This document shows positions 10,001-20,500 of a stretch of DNA of 64,000 nt, piece after piece. This DNA is from Caenorhabditis remanei. Taxonomy: Eukaryota; Nematoda; Chromadorea; Rhabditida; Rhabditidae. The position numbers and the translations under genes are program-made. The DNA lies in contig NC_071332.1 of NCBI RefSeq assembly GCF_010183535.1, forward strand, positions 2,356,001 through 2,420,000, in the 5' to 3' direction. The stretch's first letter is position 1. Every line of letters starts with the position of its first letter. The notes beneath the pieces were generated by a model. It did no database searches. It saw only the letters and a program-made list of their open reading frames with translations, and was not told where the DNA came from.

Positions 10001-11348
10001 GGAATGAGCTGTGATGAGCTCCAGATGACGCCATTTTATAGCCGAAGAAGATTTATTATCTTATCTCTCTCTTCTCTTTTCGTTTTTCAGATATCTTATC
10101 TTTGACTTTTTTATGTTTAATCTTTGGTCGCCTTCTCTGCTATCTTACCAATCTTCTTCGGCATCTCCATATTCAGAGTCTGAAGTGATTGATGTCCAAC
10201 TTCGAGTTCTTGACATTCGATTAGTGGAGGTGCTGGGGGCGGGGCGAGTGGAGCTGGCTTCTGGGAAATTTTAGTTGAAAACCATTTTTCTGGTCAATTT
10301 TTGAGTATTTTTGAGCTAAAAATCCAGATTTTTGACGAAAATTTTCGAAAAAAAAAGCAAAATTTTGAGCAATTCCTATTTTTTCCCGTTTTTCGGTTTA
10401 TTTTCTGTGTATGATCTCGAAAAATAGGTGTTTTTCTAATTTTGGAGCTTAAAATCCCGATTTTCGACAATTTTTTTTTGAAAAACGCAAATTGGGCCCG
10501 TAATTTCACAAAAAATCAGTGTTTTTGGTGATTTTAAGCTGAAAAATTCCATTTTTCTAGATTTTTAGTTAATTTTCTAATTTTCTGTGTATGATTTCGA
10601 AAAATAGGTGTTTTTCGTTTCGCTTGGCACAAAATTTGACAAAAATCGAGTTTTTCTAATTTAGGAGCTTAAAATCTCGCTTTTTGACGGAATTTTTGGA
10701 AAAAAAACGCGAATTTTCGAGCCCCGGAGCCCCGGGATTTCACAAAAAATTTGAATTTTTGTGTTTTTTGAGCTAAAAACCCGATTTTTTTTCGGTTTTT
10801 TCGCTTCGTTTTCTGCTAAAAATTTTGAAAAACGCCGATTTATTTTGGATTTTTTTCAGTTTTTTGCTCTGAAAAATTAAAATTTTCCGTTTCTAGCCTC
10901 CAGAATCTCGATTTTCAGCAAAAAAAAAACCGATTTTTCGACTCAAAACCCCATTTTTCGCCCAAAAATCCCAATTTTTCCTTCCAATTAACTACTAATT
11001 ATCTACCCAATTTAAACGAGACAGTCTTCAACGCTCCATTACTACTCGACGTCTTCAATCTGGGTCCTCTATGACTTCTGATCTCCTCATTCATGGCTTT
11101 CAGCAATCTTTCAACATCATCTATCTTCGCGCTGAAAATCGAAATTTTCAAAAAAAAAAAATTTTAAATTTTTTTCTGAAATTTCCAAATATTCACCCCA
11201 AGACGTCAACCATCATCTGAAGTCTCTCCACTTCGATAATATTCTTATTATCCTGTCTTCTCGCGTAATTCAAAAAAATGGTGAGCGCGGCGGCGCCGGT
11301 GGCAGTGATTCCCACATACTTCCAGATGGGTGATGTGGACGTGCTCAT
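7066..11348 (-). CDS. RMD/RMDN-family TPR protein, long form with membrane anchor and FFAT-like motif
   Basis: Seven exons read in phase: 11197-11348, 11007-11131, 10149-10260, 9717-9765, 8071-8157, 7771-8019, 7066-7422; 376 residues. RMD proteins (C. elegans RMD-1 and relatives, human RMDN1-3) associate with microtubules; human RMDN3/PTPIP51 tethers mitochondria to ER. Seen: an N-terminal hydrophobic segment ([19 protein letters not shown], about 11-29) followed by RR; a short coiled coil (about 36-70); a Ser/Thr-rich linker with FFAT-like EYGDAEE (122-128); then the TPR region ([39 protein letters not shown]). Two alternative starts are plausible (9891; internal Met at 8142, 225 residues, the size of C. 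elegans RMD-1 as I recall it). Which RMD paralogue it matches is not settled. Confidence 0.85.
7488..7762. mobile_element. Long-arm foldback of family A in an RMD intron
   Basis: Arms of about 130 bases (ACAACTGCGCTCCATCGCAA, GAGAGAGACGCAGAG, TTCACAGTTTCTGGCCTATT) are mirrored around a short centre near 7620. It fills most of the intron 7423-7770. Related copies at 22975-23268 and 30382-30642 are also intronic. Confidence 0.8.
8158..9716. other. Large RMD intron with possible internal promoter
   Basis: Holds one AT-rich dispersed unit (8450-8640), a segment with GTAGAGCGCGTTCG near 8950, and a sequence at 9280-9350 (CGTGATGGTGTTTGCGGAGA) that recurs at 39940-39990. No coding signal on either strand survives splice-phase checks. 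If the 225-residue short isoform exists, its promoter should lie just above 8158. Confidence 0.4.
9830..9891 (-). other. Alternative first exon of the RMD gene (hydrophobic N-terminus)
   Basis: ATG at 9891 opens [20 protein letters not shown] and ends in phase 2 at a GTAAGT donor. That phase matches the acceptor of exon 9717-9765, giving a 267-residue protein whose N-terminus is a signal peptide or anchor instead of the 11348-start anchor plus linker. It would lack the FFAT-like motif. Supported by phase and composition only; no transcript evidence. Confidence 0.6.
10154..10174 (-). other. FFAT-like motif EYGDAEE in the RMD linker
   Basis: The seven codons fit E-(F/Y)-x-D-A-x-E, the core that binds the MSP domain of ER VAP proteins, with acidic and hydroxylated residues (TSDS) just before it. 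Human RMDN3 carries a phospho-FFAT motif at the equivalent place in the linker. Position 3 is Gly rather than Phe, so affinity is uncertain. Confidence 0.55.
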
Positions 11349-11530
11349 CTAGAATTCAGATTCTGAATTTTTAGAAAAAAAACCAGAAAAAAGGGCAACA
11401 AAATATCAAAAGGTTAGATGGCAAACCACGTGTGAGGCGGGAGGAGAGAGAGAGTGAGATTACATGAGAGACGGCAGAGAAACGAGGGGAAAACAGCGTG
11501 ACCGGGTGGCGGAGGGAGAGGCGACAGAAA

Positions 11531-11536
11531 TTTATT
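11531..11536 (-). terminator. Poly(A) signal AATAAA of the MYG1 gene
   Basis: TTTATT on the plus strand reads AATAAA on the coding strand, about 60 bases after the MYG1 stop at 11595 and about 180 bases before the RMD start codon. This spacing suits an SL2-type operon junction. Confidence 0.55.
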
Positions 11537-11594
11537 GTAAAAAGATCAAAAACTCAAAAAAATTTAACAGAAAAAATCCAATAAAATTAGAAAA

Positions 11595-14500
11595 TTAGCT
11601 CTCCATTTTCTGTTTCTTCGCCTCCGGATTCTCGTCTCCAGCACCAATCTCCAAAGCCTTGCGTGCCATTGCCAGTGCGCCGTCGCGAGTCAAATTTCCT
11701 CCGATGAATCCGGAAATGTGGACGAAGACGCCACCCGGGATTCCGCTCTCCTTACTGAGATCATCGTCGCGGAGACCACGCCACGCGGCTGGAAGTGGTT
11801 GACGATTCTCGAATGACGATGTCTTGTCGGATGGAATCGCTTGGACGCGCCATGAGGCGTTCGTCGAGTCTGGAAATGGACGGTTTTCAGGGAATTGGAA
11901 GTAAAATTTTGTAAAATTTCAGAATCGATGAGTCTAGAGCTTTCAGAAAAGTATAATCATGCCTATATTCTGAAAATTTCAAGTCATGTGACCGAGAAAA
12001 TGCAAAAGTTCGGCCATGTGAGCTATTAGCACGGCACACTTCTTACAACCGCGCTCTACTGAAACCGAAGAAAATTGTGTGCTAAACTGAGAAACTCAGA
12101 GAAAAAGAGACATTTTTCAAAGGAATTTCGGTAGAGCGCAGTTGTAAGAACTGTACCGAGCTAATAGAAAACTCGTTTTTTGTTGAAAATGAGCGTTTTT
12201 GTAGTTTTTGATTCAAAAATCGGGGATTTTCTTGAAGTTTGAAATGAAAATAAGGTTTTTTTTCAATTTTAAGTCTGAAAATGTCTTTTTTTCTCAAAAC
12301 TTGTTGGAAACCAATAACGGTGACGGTTTTCAAGGAATTGGAAGTCATGTGGCCGAAAAAATGCAAAAGTTCGGCCATGTGAGCCAGAAAACCCGTTTTC
12401 CGTCAATTTTTGTTTGAAAATGAGCGCTTTTTCTGAATTTTGACTCGAAAAAACCTTTTTTTTTTCGATTTTAAGTCGAAAAATCGATTTTTTCTGGAAA
12501 TTAGGGGACCAACACCAGTTTTTAGTAAATTTTTGTCCTGAAAATGAGCATTTTCTGGTATTTTTGGTAAAAAACCAGTTTCTGTAGTAAAGCAGAAATT
12601 TTTGAGTTTTTGGTGAGAAAATTCAATTATTTTCAATTTTAGGCACGGAAAATGGTTTTTTTTTTTTTAATTTCTACAGAATTTTAGCCGATTTTGGTCA
12701 AATTTCATTCAAAAAATTGAGTTTTTTCTCATATTTTCGCATGGAAATCGGTTTTCTGGTAGGTTTTCGGTTTTAAAAAATTTGAAAAATCACATTTTCC
12801 TTTACTGGAAATGGATTTTTTGTCGGTTTTCGCAAAAAAAGCAGATTTTTATCAAAAAATTTGGTTTGAAAAGTTTTTTTTTGTTAATTTTCAATTTCAT
12901 AAAAGGAAATTCGATTTCTAACGCAACTTTCTGTGAAATTTAAAGAAAATTCACAGAAAATGTAAAAATTTCGGAAATTTCGAAACGTGCTCCATCGAAA
13001 TTCCAGTGGAGCGCATTTACCAAAAGTATTATCACGACACGCTTCTTACAACCGCGCTCTTCCGAAATCGAAAAAAATTGCGTGTGAAATTGAGAGACGC
13101 AGAGAAAAAGAGACATTTTTCAAGGGCATTTCGGTAGAGCGCAGTTGTAAGAACTGTGAAAACGTGCTCTACCGGACTTCTTGTCTACAGAGCGCATTTG
13201 CTTTCTCTCTACATCAATAATACAAAAATGAATGAACCTGAAAACAAGATATAAGTGACATTATCATCTCGAATATTCTTCTGGGCTTCAATATCGAAGA
13301 AGTGTTCTTTCCACGGACATCCTCCATTCTCAATGAGAATAATCCTCCCAGACGCGTCATTCTCAAACCGTTTCTCCACAGCCGTCTCGATAATTTCTCT
13401 AGCCGGCCACCAGACATTCGCCAGATATTTGACACTTCTCACAAATTCCTCTCCAATGAATTCCATCGCCTTCTCGAATCTCTCATCCGCATCGTTCTCC
13501 GGCTCATTCCAATGAGCATTGAATTGTCCGGTCCGGGCGGAGAGATTGCCTGGTGAGTGGTAACGAGGGACACCGTCGTATTGAGCGATTCCGTTGTCGA
13601 TTGCGTCGATTGATTCGACGAATTGCTCGTAGAGACGGTGGTAGAAGAGATCGACCATTGAAGGGGTGACGTTGCCGCCGAGGATCTGAAAATTCGCTTT
13701 TTTTTCAATTTTAAACTCGAAAATTGGTTTTTTAGCCAAATTTTGGTCTGGAAAATGCAAAAATTCGGCCATGAAAGCTGTTTTTCGTCGATTCCGGGGA
13801 GGAAAATCGGTTTTTTCAGTCAATTTTTATTCAAAAAAACGAGCATTTTCTCGTATTTTTGGTACAAAACGTTAAAAAATCTCTTTGGTGGCCGAGAAAA
13901 TGAAAAAAAATCGGCCATGAAAGCTAAAAAAACTCTTTTTTTGTCGATTTTTTATTTGAAAATGAGCGTTTTTTGCAGTTTCTGATCTAAAAAGCGGGGG
14001 TTTTGCTAAATTTTTTGTCTGAAAATCAGTTTTCAGTAAATTTTTATACAAAAAATGAGCATTTTCTCGTAGTTTTCATACAAAACCAGTTATTTTCGAC
14101 AGAAAACGTTAAAAATCTCTTCTTGCAGTAAGTTCAGCCGTAAAGAGCATTGGTGGCCGAGAAAATGCAAAAACTCTGCCATGAAAGCTAGAAAACCCGT
14201 TTTTTCGTCAATTTTTTGTTTTTTTTGTAGTTTCAGATTAAAAAACCGGGCATTTAGCTGAATTTTAAGTCTAAAAATTGATTTTTACCGCAAATTTGGC
14301 GAGCAAAATCGGTTTTTAATCAATTTTTACTCTGAAAATGAACATTTTCTGGTATTTTTTGGAATAAAACCAGTTTCTGTAGACACAAAACGTTCAAAAC
14401 TCGCTTTTTTTGCGGCGAGATCGCTGATTAAAGCAGAAATTTTGAGTTTCCGGTGAGAAAATTCAATTATTTTCAATTTTTAAACTCGAAAATTAGTTTT

Positions 14501-16198
14501 TTAGCCAATTTCGGTCAAATCTCAATCAGAAATTGAGTATTTTCTCATATTTTCTTATAAAAATCAGTTTTTTAGAATAAATACTCCTAAAAGCGAATCT
14601 TCACCCTGAAAATGCTCTAAATGGTCATAGCTGGCCGAACTTTCGTTTTTTGGGTTTCTAGGCCACGGGCAAAAGCTTTCGGTGGCCTAGAAACCCAAAA
14701 ATTCCTGTAAAAATACTCAAAATTCATTTTAAATATCGAATTTTCAGCTTGAAAATGTTTGAGTCAACAATGGCCGAACTTTTCATTTTTGTGTTTCTAG
14801 GCCAAGGGGAAGAAGTTTTGGTGGCCTGGAAACCCCAAAGTTCGGCCGACACTGACTTTTTTGAGCATTTTCGGGCTGAAAATTCGATTTTTAAGGGCGT
14901 TTTTGAGTATTATCAAATTTTCGCATTAGAGCGCATTTGCATTCGCCCCAAAAACCCACCTGATTAATGACATCCTTTCCGTAATGAGCATAAACGAGCC
15001 CAGCCGAACTCAATTTCGTATCGAAATTCAACTTTTCAAGTGTCCGCATCGTCTCGGTGAATCCGCGTTGATGATGATCGTATCGCTGTTTCGAATGATC
15101 AAAGACTCCGCCCACATCGACGACGATGTCGCATTTTTCCAGTTGAGACGCGTCACGGGTTCTGGAATTTTTAGACTGAAAATTGGGGGTTTTTGAGTGG
15201 AAAAATGGCAAAAATGAGGGATTTTCATCGAAAAAATGAAAATTTTCGCATTTTTTTTCATTGAAAATTGGTTTTTTGAGACTTTTAAATAGAAAATTAT
15301 CAGTTTTCCAATGATTTTTGTTGTAAAAATACACAAAAATGGGGTTTTGGATCAAAGAATCTGAAAAAACCGCTTTTCTCAAGATTCAAATGCAAAAACA
15401 TTGAAAATCGGCGGTTTTTTTTGTGGAAAAATGGGAAAACGAGAGATTTTCATCGAAAAAATGAAAAATTTCGTATATTTTTCCCTGAAAACTGGTTTTT
15501 TGAGACTTTTAAACAGAAAATTCTCAGTTTTCCAATGATTTTTGTTGTAAAAATTCTCAAAAATGCATACTTGCAAAATATCGGCCCGGCCCGGCTCGGC
15601 CCGTCGGCCGGGCCGGGCCGGTAGAGAAAGTTGCCGGCCCGGTCGGCCCGGAGTCAAAAAATGAGCAAAATTTTTTCACAAAATTTTTCGAAATTTTTAA
15701 AAATTTTCGTCAAAATAGTCTAAAATCCTATGTAAACTTGAGTTTTATCGATATGTAAAAACATAGTCGAAAATTCGACTTTTTTGCGAAAAAATCAAAA
15801 AATTTCAAATTTTTGTACTGTGACACGGGCCGACCGGGCCGGGCCGGGCCGGTGAAAATTCTCAAATCGGACCGGCCCGTTGCAAGTATGCAAAAATGGG
15901 TTTTCAGCTCAATAAATCTGAAAAAATACCAGTTTTTCGTTTCTCGCCATTTTTGAAGCTAGAAAATCCAAAAATCGCGAAAAAAAAATTTTTTTCAAAT
16001 GTTCTGACCAAAAAAGCCATTTTTCCACCCAAAATATGCTCAAAAATCACATTTTTCCCACTCAAAATCTCGGAATTTTCGCATTTTCTACCTCAAAATC
16101 GCGTGCTCTTTGAATTTCGGCAGTTGTTTCAACATGAAGCACGCGAATGCCTCATCACAATGGAATTTTCCAGAATGAGTGCCAATCAATGACGTCAT
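11595..16198 (-). CDS. MYG1/UPF0160 family exonuclease
   Basis: Four exons in phase: 16092-16198, 14960-15161, 13238-13685, 11595-11869; 343 residues, typical for the family. MYG1 proteins are DHH-like metal-dependent 3'-5' RNA exonucleases acting in mitochondria and nucleus. Seen: GTHSGKFHCDEAFA (6-19), the metal site DVGGVFDHSKQRYDHHQRGF (51-70), SAGLVYAHYGKDVI, and a C-terminal GGVFVHISGFIGGN followed by a Lys-rich tail. The ATG lies 27 bases after an AATTTTCAG acceptor at 16225, so the mRNA is probably trans-spliced. Unlike human MYG1 there is no obvious long presequence. It sits between rde-1 and the RMD gene, all on the minus strand. Confidence 0.88.
12024..12168. mobile_element. Family A MITE in MYG1 intron 3
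   Basis: TATTAGCACGGCACACTTCT and its mirror GTACCGAGCTAATA bound the copy. The centre contains the GAGAAAAAGAGACATTTTTC block. The rest of this intron (11870-13237) is diverged AT-rich sequence with units around TCGGCCATGTGAGC. Confidence 0.7.
13027..13165. mobile_element. Family A MITE close to the MYG1 exon 3 donor
   Basis: Arms CTTCTTACAACCGCGCTC and GGTAGAGCGCAGTTGTAAG. It is followed by an extra half-arm (GTGCTCTACCGGAC, ACAGAGCGCATTTGC) that stops 40 bases short of the donor at 13237. The same tail follows the copy at 19833-19965, so the two probably share an ancestor. Confidence 0.7.
14620..14860. repeat. Two copies of the GGCCGAACTT / TTTCTAGGCCAC foldback
   Basis: Short palindromes of the form GGCCGAACTTT..GGGTTTCTAGGCCACGG mirrored by GTGGCCTAGAAACCC. 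Same family at 25055-25510, 32130-32175, 33590-33650, 33740-33785, 45070-45115 and 58595-58670. Confidence 0.65.
15566..15890. mobile_element. hAT-like GGCC element in MYG1 intron 1
   Basis: Ends CATACTTGCAA and GCAAGTATG; exact 8-bp duplication CAAAAATG at 15558-15565 and 15891-15898. GGCCCGGCCC arms surround an AT-rich centre with GTCGAAAATTCGACTTTTTT. Confidence 0.8.
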
Positions 16199-16416
16199 TC
16201 TGAGGTTCAGAAGTCGTGAAATCACCTGAAAATTAGAAAAATGTGGGGAAACCAAAAAAAAATTGTTAAAATTTCAAAATATCAAAGAAAAAGCAACGAA
16301 AAAAATGAAGGGAAAACGAAAAACGGTGGAAAATGTGAAATGGAATCGATTTATAGTTTTATTACAAGAAAAACAAGAAAAAGAGGCGAAAAATCACAAA
16401 AAAATGGTGGGAAAAT

Positions 16417-17308
16417 CAGTGTGTGTTTTTCGAAATTTCTTATTCGAAAATATCTATTTTCGAAAAAAATTCGAATGATATTCGAATAATTTTTCGAATA
16501 TTCGTTCAAACAGTTGTTCGAAAATTTATTCGAACAATTATTCGAACGAATATTCGAACGAATATTCGAAAGACTATTCGAATATTCGTTCGAATATTCG
16601 TTCGAACATTTCTTTCGTTTGGTAAACTGGGCGCGGCATGTTCTTTCGGAGTGTCGTTTGCAGTTTGTTTTTCTTCATTGCGAAATAAATATTTATGATG
16701 AAGATATGTGTCAGCAGGGTTTGGGAAATTCCGGGCCGGGCCGACTGAAAAATTTTCCTCGGCCCGGCTCCTGTAGAAATTTGAATATTGTTGAAAACTT
16801 TTTGAAAATTTTTTTGATTTTTTGCAAAAAACGTCGAATTTTCTACTATTTTTTTGAAAACCGATAAAAACTGAAGCGTACAAGAATTTCGACTATTTTT
16901 TAATAAAAATTTTCAAAAAATTGTGAAAAAATTGTGCACATTTTTGAAGCCGGGCCCGGAATTTCCCAACCCTGTGTGTCAGAACTATTTCAAATGTTTT
17001 GAACAGTTCACATGAAAATTTATCCACAAAACTAGCAATTCTTGCGAAAATTTTCCGTCGGGAAACAATACGTTTTGAAAAACAGTAAAAATTTTCAAAT
17101 TTTATTAGAAACGATATTCGAAAATTGTTCGAATAAAATTGCCTTCGAATACTGTTCGAACAATTATTCGAATAGTTCGAATAATTATTCGAACATATTC
17201 GAAAAAGTATTCGAACAAAATATTCGAACAGTATTCGAAAAATGTTCGAATAATTATTCGAATAAATTTTCGAATAATTATTCGAACGTTGTCGAAAAAC
17301 ACACACTG
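16417..17308. mobile_element. hAT-like element built of ATTCGAA repeats
   Basis: Ends CAGTGTGTGTTTTTCGA and TCGAAAAACACACACTG, with an exact 8-bp duplication GGGAAAAT at 16409-16416 and 17309-17316. The interior is two arrays of TATTCGAA/ATTCGAAC (16440-16615, 17110-17295) separated by unique sequence that hosts another hAT-like insertion. It lies between the rde-1 and MYG1 genes. Confidence 0.82.
16715..16974. mobile_element. hAT-like CAGGGTT..GGGCC element nested in the ATTCGAA element
   Basis: Ends CAGGGTTTGGGAAATTCCGG and CCGGAATTTCCCAACCCTG with an exact 8-bp duplication TGTGTCAG (16707-16714, 16975-16982). The CAGGG start is typical of hAT. The centre resembles that of the CATACTTG elements, so these are two terminal types of one GGCC-rich group. 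Confidence 0.82.
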
Positions 17309-17546
17309 GGGAAAATGAGTGAAAAAGAGTGGAATGGGGGGAAATTTGTTCAACTATGCAAGTGCGCTCCAATGAACTACCCAATTTTTAAAATTCAATT
17401 TTTGCATTTTTTGGCAGAAAAAAAACCGTTTTTTCCGGGAAAAAAGCATAAAACGACCACAAAAAATACCGAAAAACATAAATCACAATGGAGCGCAAAT
17501 TCTAAACCAAAAATTTCAAATAAATACAAAAAAATACAGCAAAAAT

Positions 17547-20500
17547 TCAAGTAAATGACATTCCAGGGTAATCTCCATTAGTTTGCAAATATCTCTCGAT
17601 GACCTGACGACTCGGTGTTTTATTTTGAAGTCCCGGTATGATGTGTTCCTTGAAACTGCGATAGAGTTCTTTCGCTTTCTCACAGGAGAGATGAGCGTAG
17701 TGAACGGGCGCTGGTAGGGAGATGGGCTTACGGCAACGAGCGGACAGGAACGCCAATTCGTATGTCATTTTCTGGAAAATCAAGAGTTGGAAGTGTGAAA
17801 AAATGGGAAAAATATCTGAGAAAAACTTCATTTCGTTCATAGTTGTCAAGGCCCGCTCAGGCAACTCAATATCAATCTAATTAGACGCGGCATCAGTTAG
17901 ATTAGCTTGAATGTTGGCATGATTAGATTAATGCCGCGTCTAATTAGATTGATGAGCAATCTTGTAAGATTAATGCGCCGTCTCATTAGATTAGTGTGAA
18001 ATCTTGTGTAACTAGTCATAACATTTGAAAATTCTCTAGGTAAAAAAGAAATAGTAAATTTATTCAAATTAAAAACAAGATTTTTTACAATCGAAATGTA
18101 CAAAATATATAGAAAATAATACAGAAAATAAAAATTAGAAATTAGTAGAAAATCCATTGCAATGAAAGTGGAAAAAGTCCTAGTTGTTCTCTGTCCGGCT
18201 GCTGTCCATTGTCGTCCACTCAGCGAATTTTGCTGTAAAATGAACGAAATTACCAAAAACTGTTTGATTTCGGAACTCACAAAAGACTCTTTTTTTCGAA
18301 GCTTATGTAGAGAGCGCTGATGTTGAAGCAGTAGACGCTTATACCTGAGCAAAGAACTGTTATTCACGGCTCATTGAAAGCAAAACAATTTGCTTACCAA
18401 AGAATTTATTCATGATTTCATCGCAATGTTGACTTTTCTTTCAAACCAAATGGAAGTTGCGGAAGTGTGAAGACTGCAGTTGAAGACTTGAAGAGCCATA
18501 GAAACCGAAAAATACACTTTTTAATAATGGAAAATCGTGAAAAAGTCGATAAAACCGCAAACGACATTAGTTCGCAACGATTTCAGGCTTTCGAGACATA
18601 AATAGAAAATTAAAACTCAGAAAAAAACATTAAAATAAAAATTGAAAGTAATTTTGCGCGTTTTGTACTGACTTATTCTTGGATCCTTGGCGCGAACGAA
18701 GTTTGCGCAAGCAAAATCCACTAATCTAATTAGATTGTGATTAGATTGATGCGGTTGTAGGATTAGATTAATATTGAGTTGCCTGAGCGGCTGCAAAAAA
18801 TGACTCTTAATTTTCCAAATTTTTTCAATTTTTCATCGAAAAAGTGATCATTTTTGATTATTTTTCAGAATTTCTTCTAATTCTGAATGATAGTCGAAAA
18901 TTTGACTTTTTCGCGAAAAAATTTGAAAATTTTCAAAAATTTCCAAAAAAATTTTTTTTTGCGCCAATTTGCCGGGCCTTGACAACTATGATTTTGTTGC
19001 TTTCTCTTCGATATTATGAAATTTTATCCATTTTTACTCATTTTCCCACATTTTGCTCCCAACCGCTCCCAAACGCGAAAAATTGGATGTCTGGCGCGCC
19101 TTTGACGCGAGAAAATATTGAAATCGACCAATTTGCACTGGAATGGCTTCAAATTGCAGAAAACAAGTAGCTGGCGTGCCTTTGACGTGAAAATTTAGTT
19201 CAAAGTTGGCCAAAACTGACCAGAAATGCTCCAAAACGCGAAAAATTGGATGTCTGGCGTGCCTTTGACGCGAACAGTTTCAGGTGATGCCAAAATTCAA
19301 AGTGCACGCGTTTTTGAGGTAGAAAATGGAGAAAATTCGAGATTTTCAGTGGGAAAAATGGGGTTTTAACTTAAAAAAAAACGGCCAAAAATGCAGTTTT
19401 TATATAGAAAAAAGTAGAGAAAAACTCAGTTTTCAAAAAAAAATTCATGAAAAAGGAGATTTTGAAGATTTCGAAAATTATCGTGGTTTTCGGATCAAAA
19501 AATTTAAAATTTCGAAAAATCTCTGTGGAAAAATGTGATTTTTGGAATATTTTTTGGTGGAAAAGCTGAAAAATCAGAACATTTTCGATGAAAAAATTAG
19601 TTTTTAGAGCGAAAAACTTGAAAATGGAGCATTTCTGCATAAAATTTGAGAAATTCTGGGAAAAAATGAAAATCGGTATAAAAAACGGGGTTTCAACTCG
19701 CAAAACTACATTTTTTATAAATTTTTTCCAGAAAAGTTCAAGAAAATTCTCTTTTTCTCTGCGTCTCCCCATTCCCCAAACTATTTCTACAAATTTCGGT
19801 AGAGCGCGGTTGTAAAAACCGAGAGTTGCTCATATTAGCACGGCACAGCTCTTACAACCGCGCTTTACCGAAACCGAATAAAATTGTGAGAAAAATTGAG
19901 AGACTCAGAGAAAAAGAGACATTTTTCAAGGGCATTTCGGTAGAGCGCAGTTGTAAAAACGGTGAAAACGCGCTCTACCGGACTTCCTCTCTACAGAGCG
20001 CACTTGCTCTTTCTCTACATCAATGATAGAAAAATGATACCAAGCAGAGTTGCGCGGAAGTGATTTTTTCTAAAACGGAAGTCGGAAGTAAAATTTGTAA
20101 TCCGGAAGTCGGAAGCCGGAAGTAAAATTTTGAAGTGAAAAAACGGCCGGAAGTCGGAACTCGGAAGTCGGAAGTCGGAATTAGATTTTTTCGCAAAGAT
20201 TCAAAAACTCCTTGAAAAAGTTCATAAAATTCGCGAAAATCAGTGGAAAATTAGTTTTTGGCTGAAGAAAAACCTATTTTCTGTCTTTTTAGACCATTTG
20301 CCTTCTATTTCTGCGAGATGTACTTTTCCGAAATCCCACAATTATGGAATGACGGAAGTCGGAAGTAAAATTTTGAAAACGGAAGTCGGAAGTCGGAATT
20401 CCGCGCAACTATGATAGCAAGCTAATAGATTTCTAACGAAAATATGCATAAAAATGTCATTTTTTCGGCGAATTTTCACCATTTTTATAATTTTTCCTGA

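Noticed and set aside
10124..10260. Frame [21 protein letters not shown] ending in TAA
   Set aside because: The only GT donor of the preceding exon gives a different phase, and that frame yields the FFAT-containing linker which continues into the next exon.
16423..17384. ORFs with repeated FEQLFERIFE or NYSNIFEK
   Set aside because: Translations of the ATTCGAA array inside a mobile element.
18000..18367. 156-residue minus-strand ORF inside the large hAT-like element
   Set aside because: No transposase motif or BED/hATC-like signature; low-complexity start and AT-rich codons.
17856..18791. Inner inverted pair as an independent insertion in the 17838-18990 element
   Set aside because: No target duplication at its ends; the flanks (CCCG and CGGC) are part of the outer palindrome.
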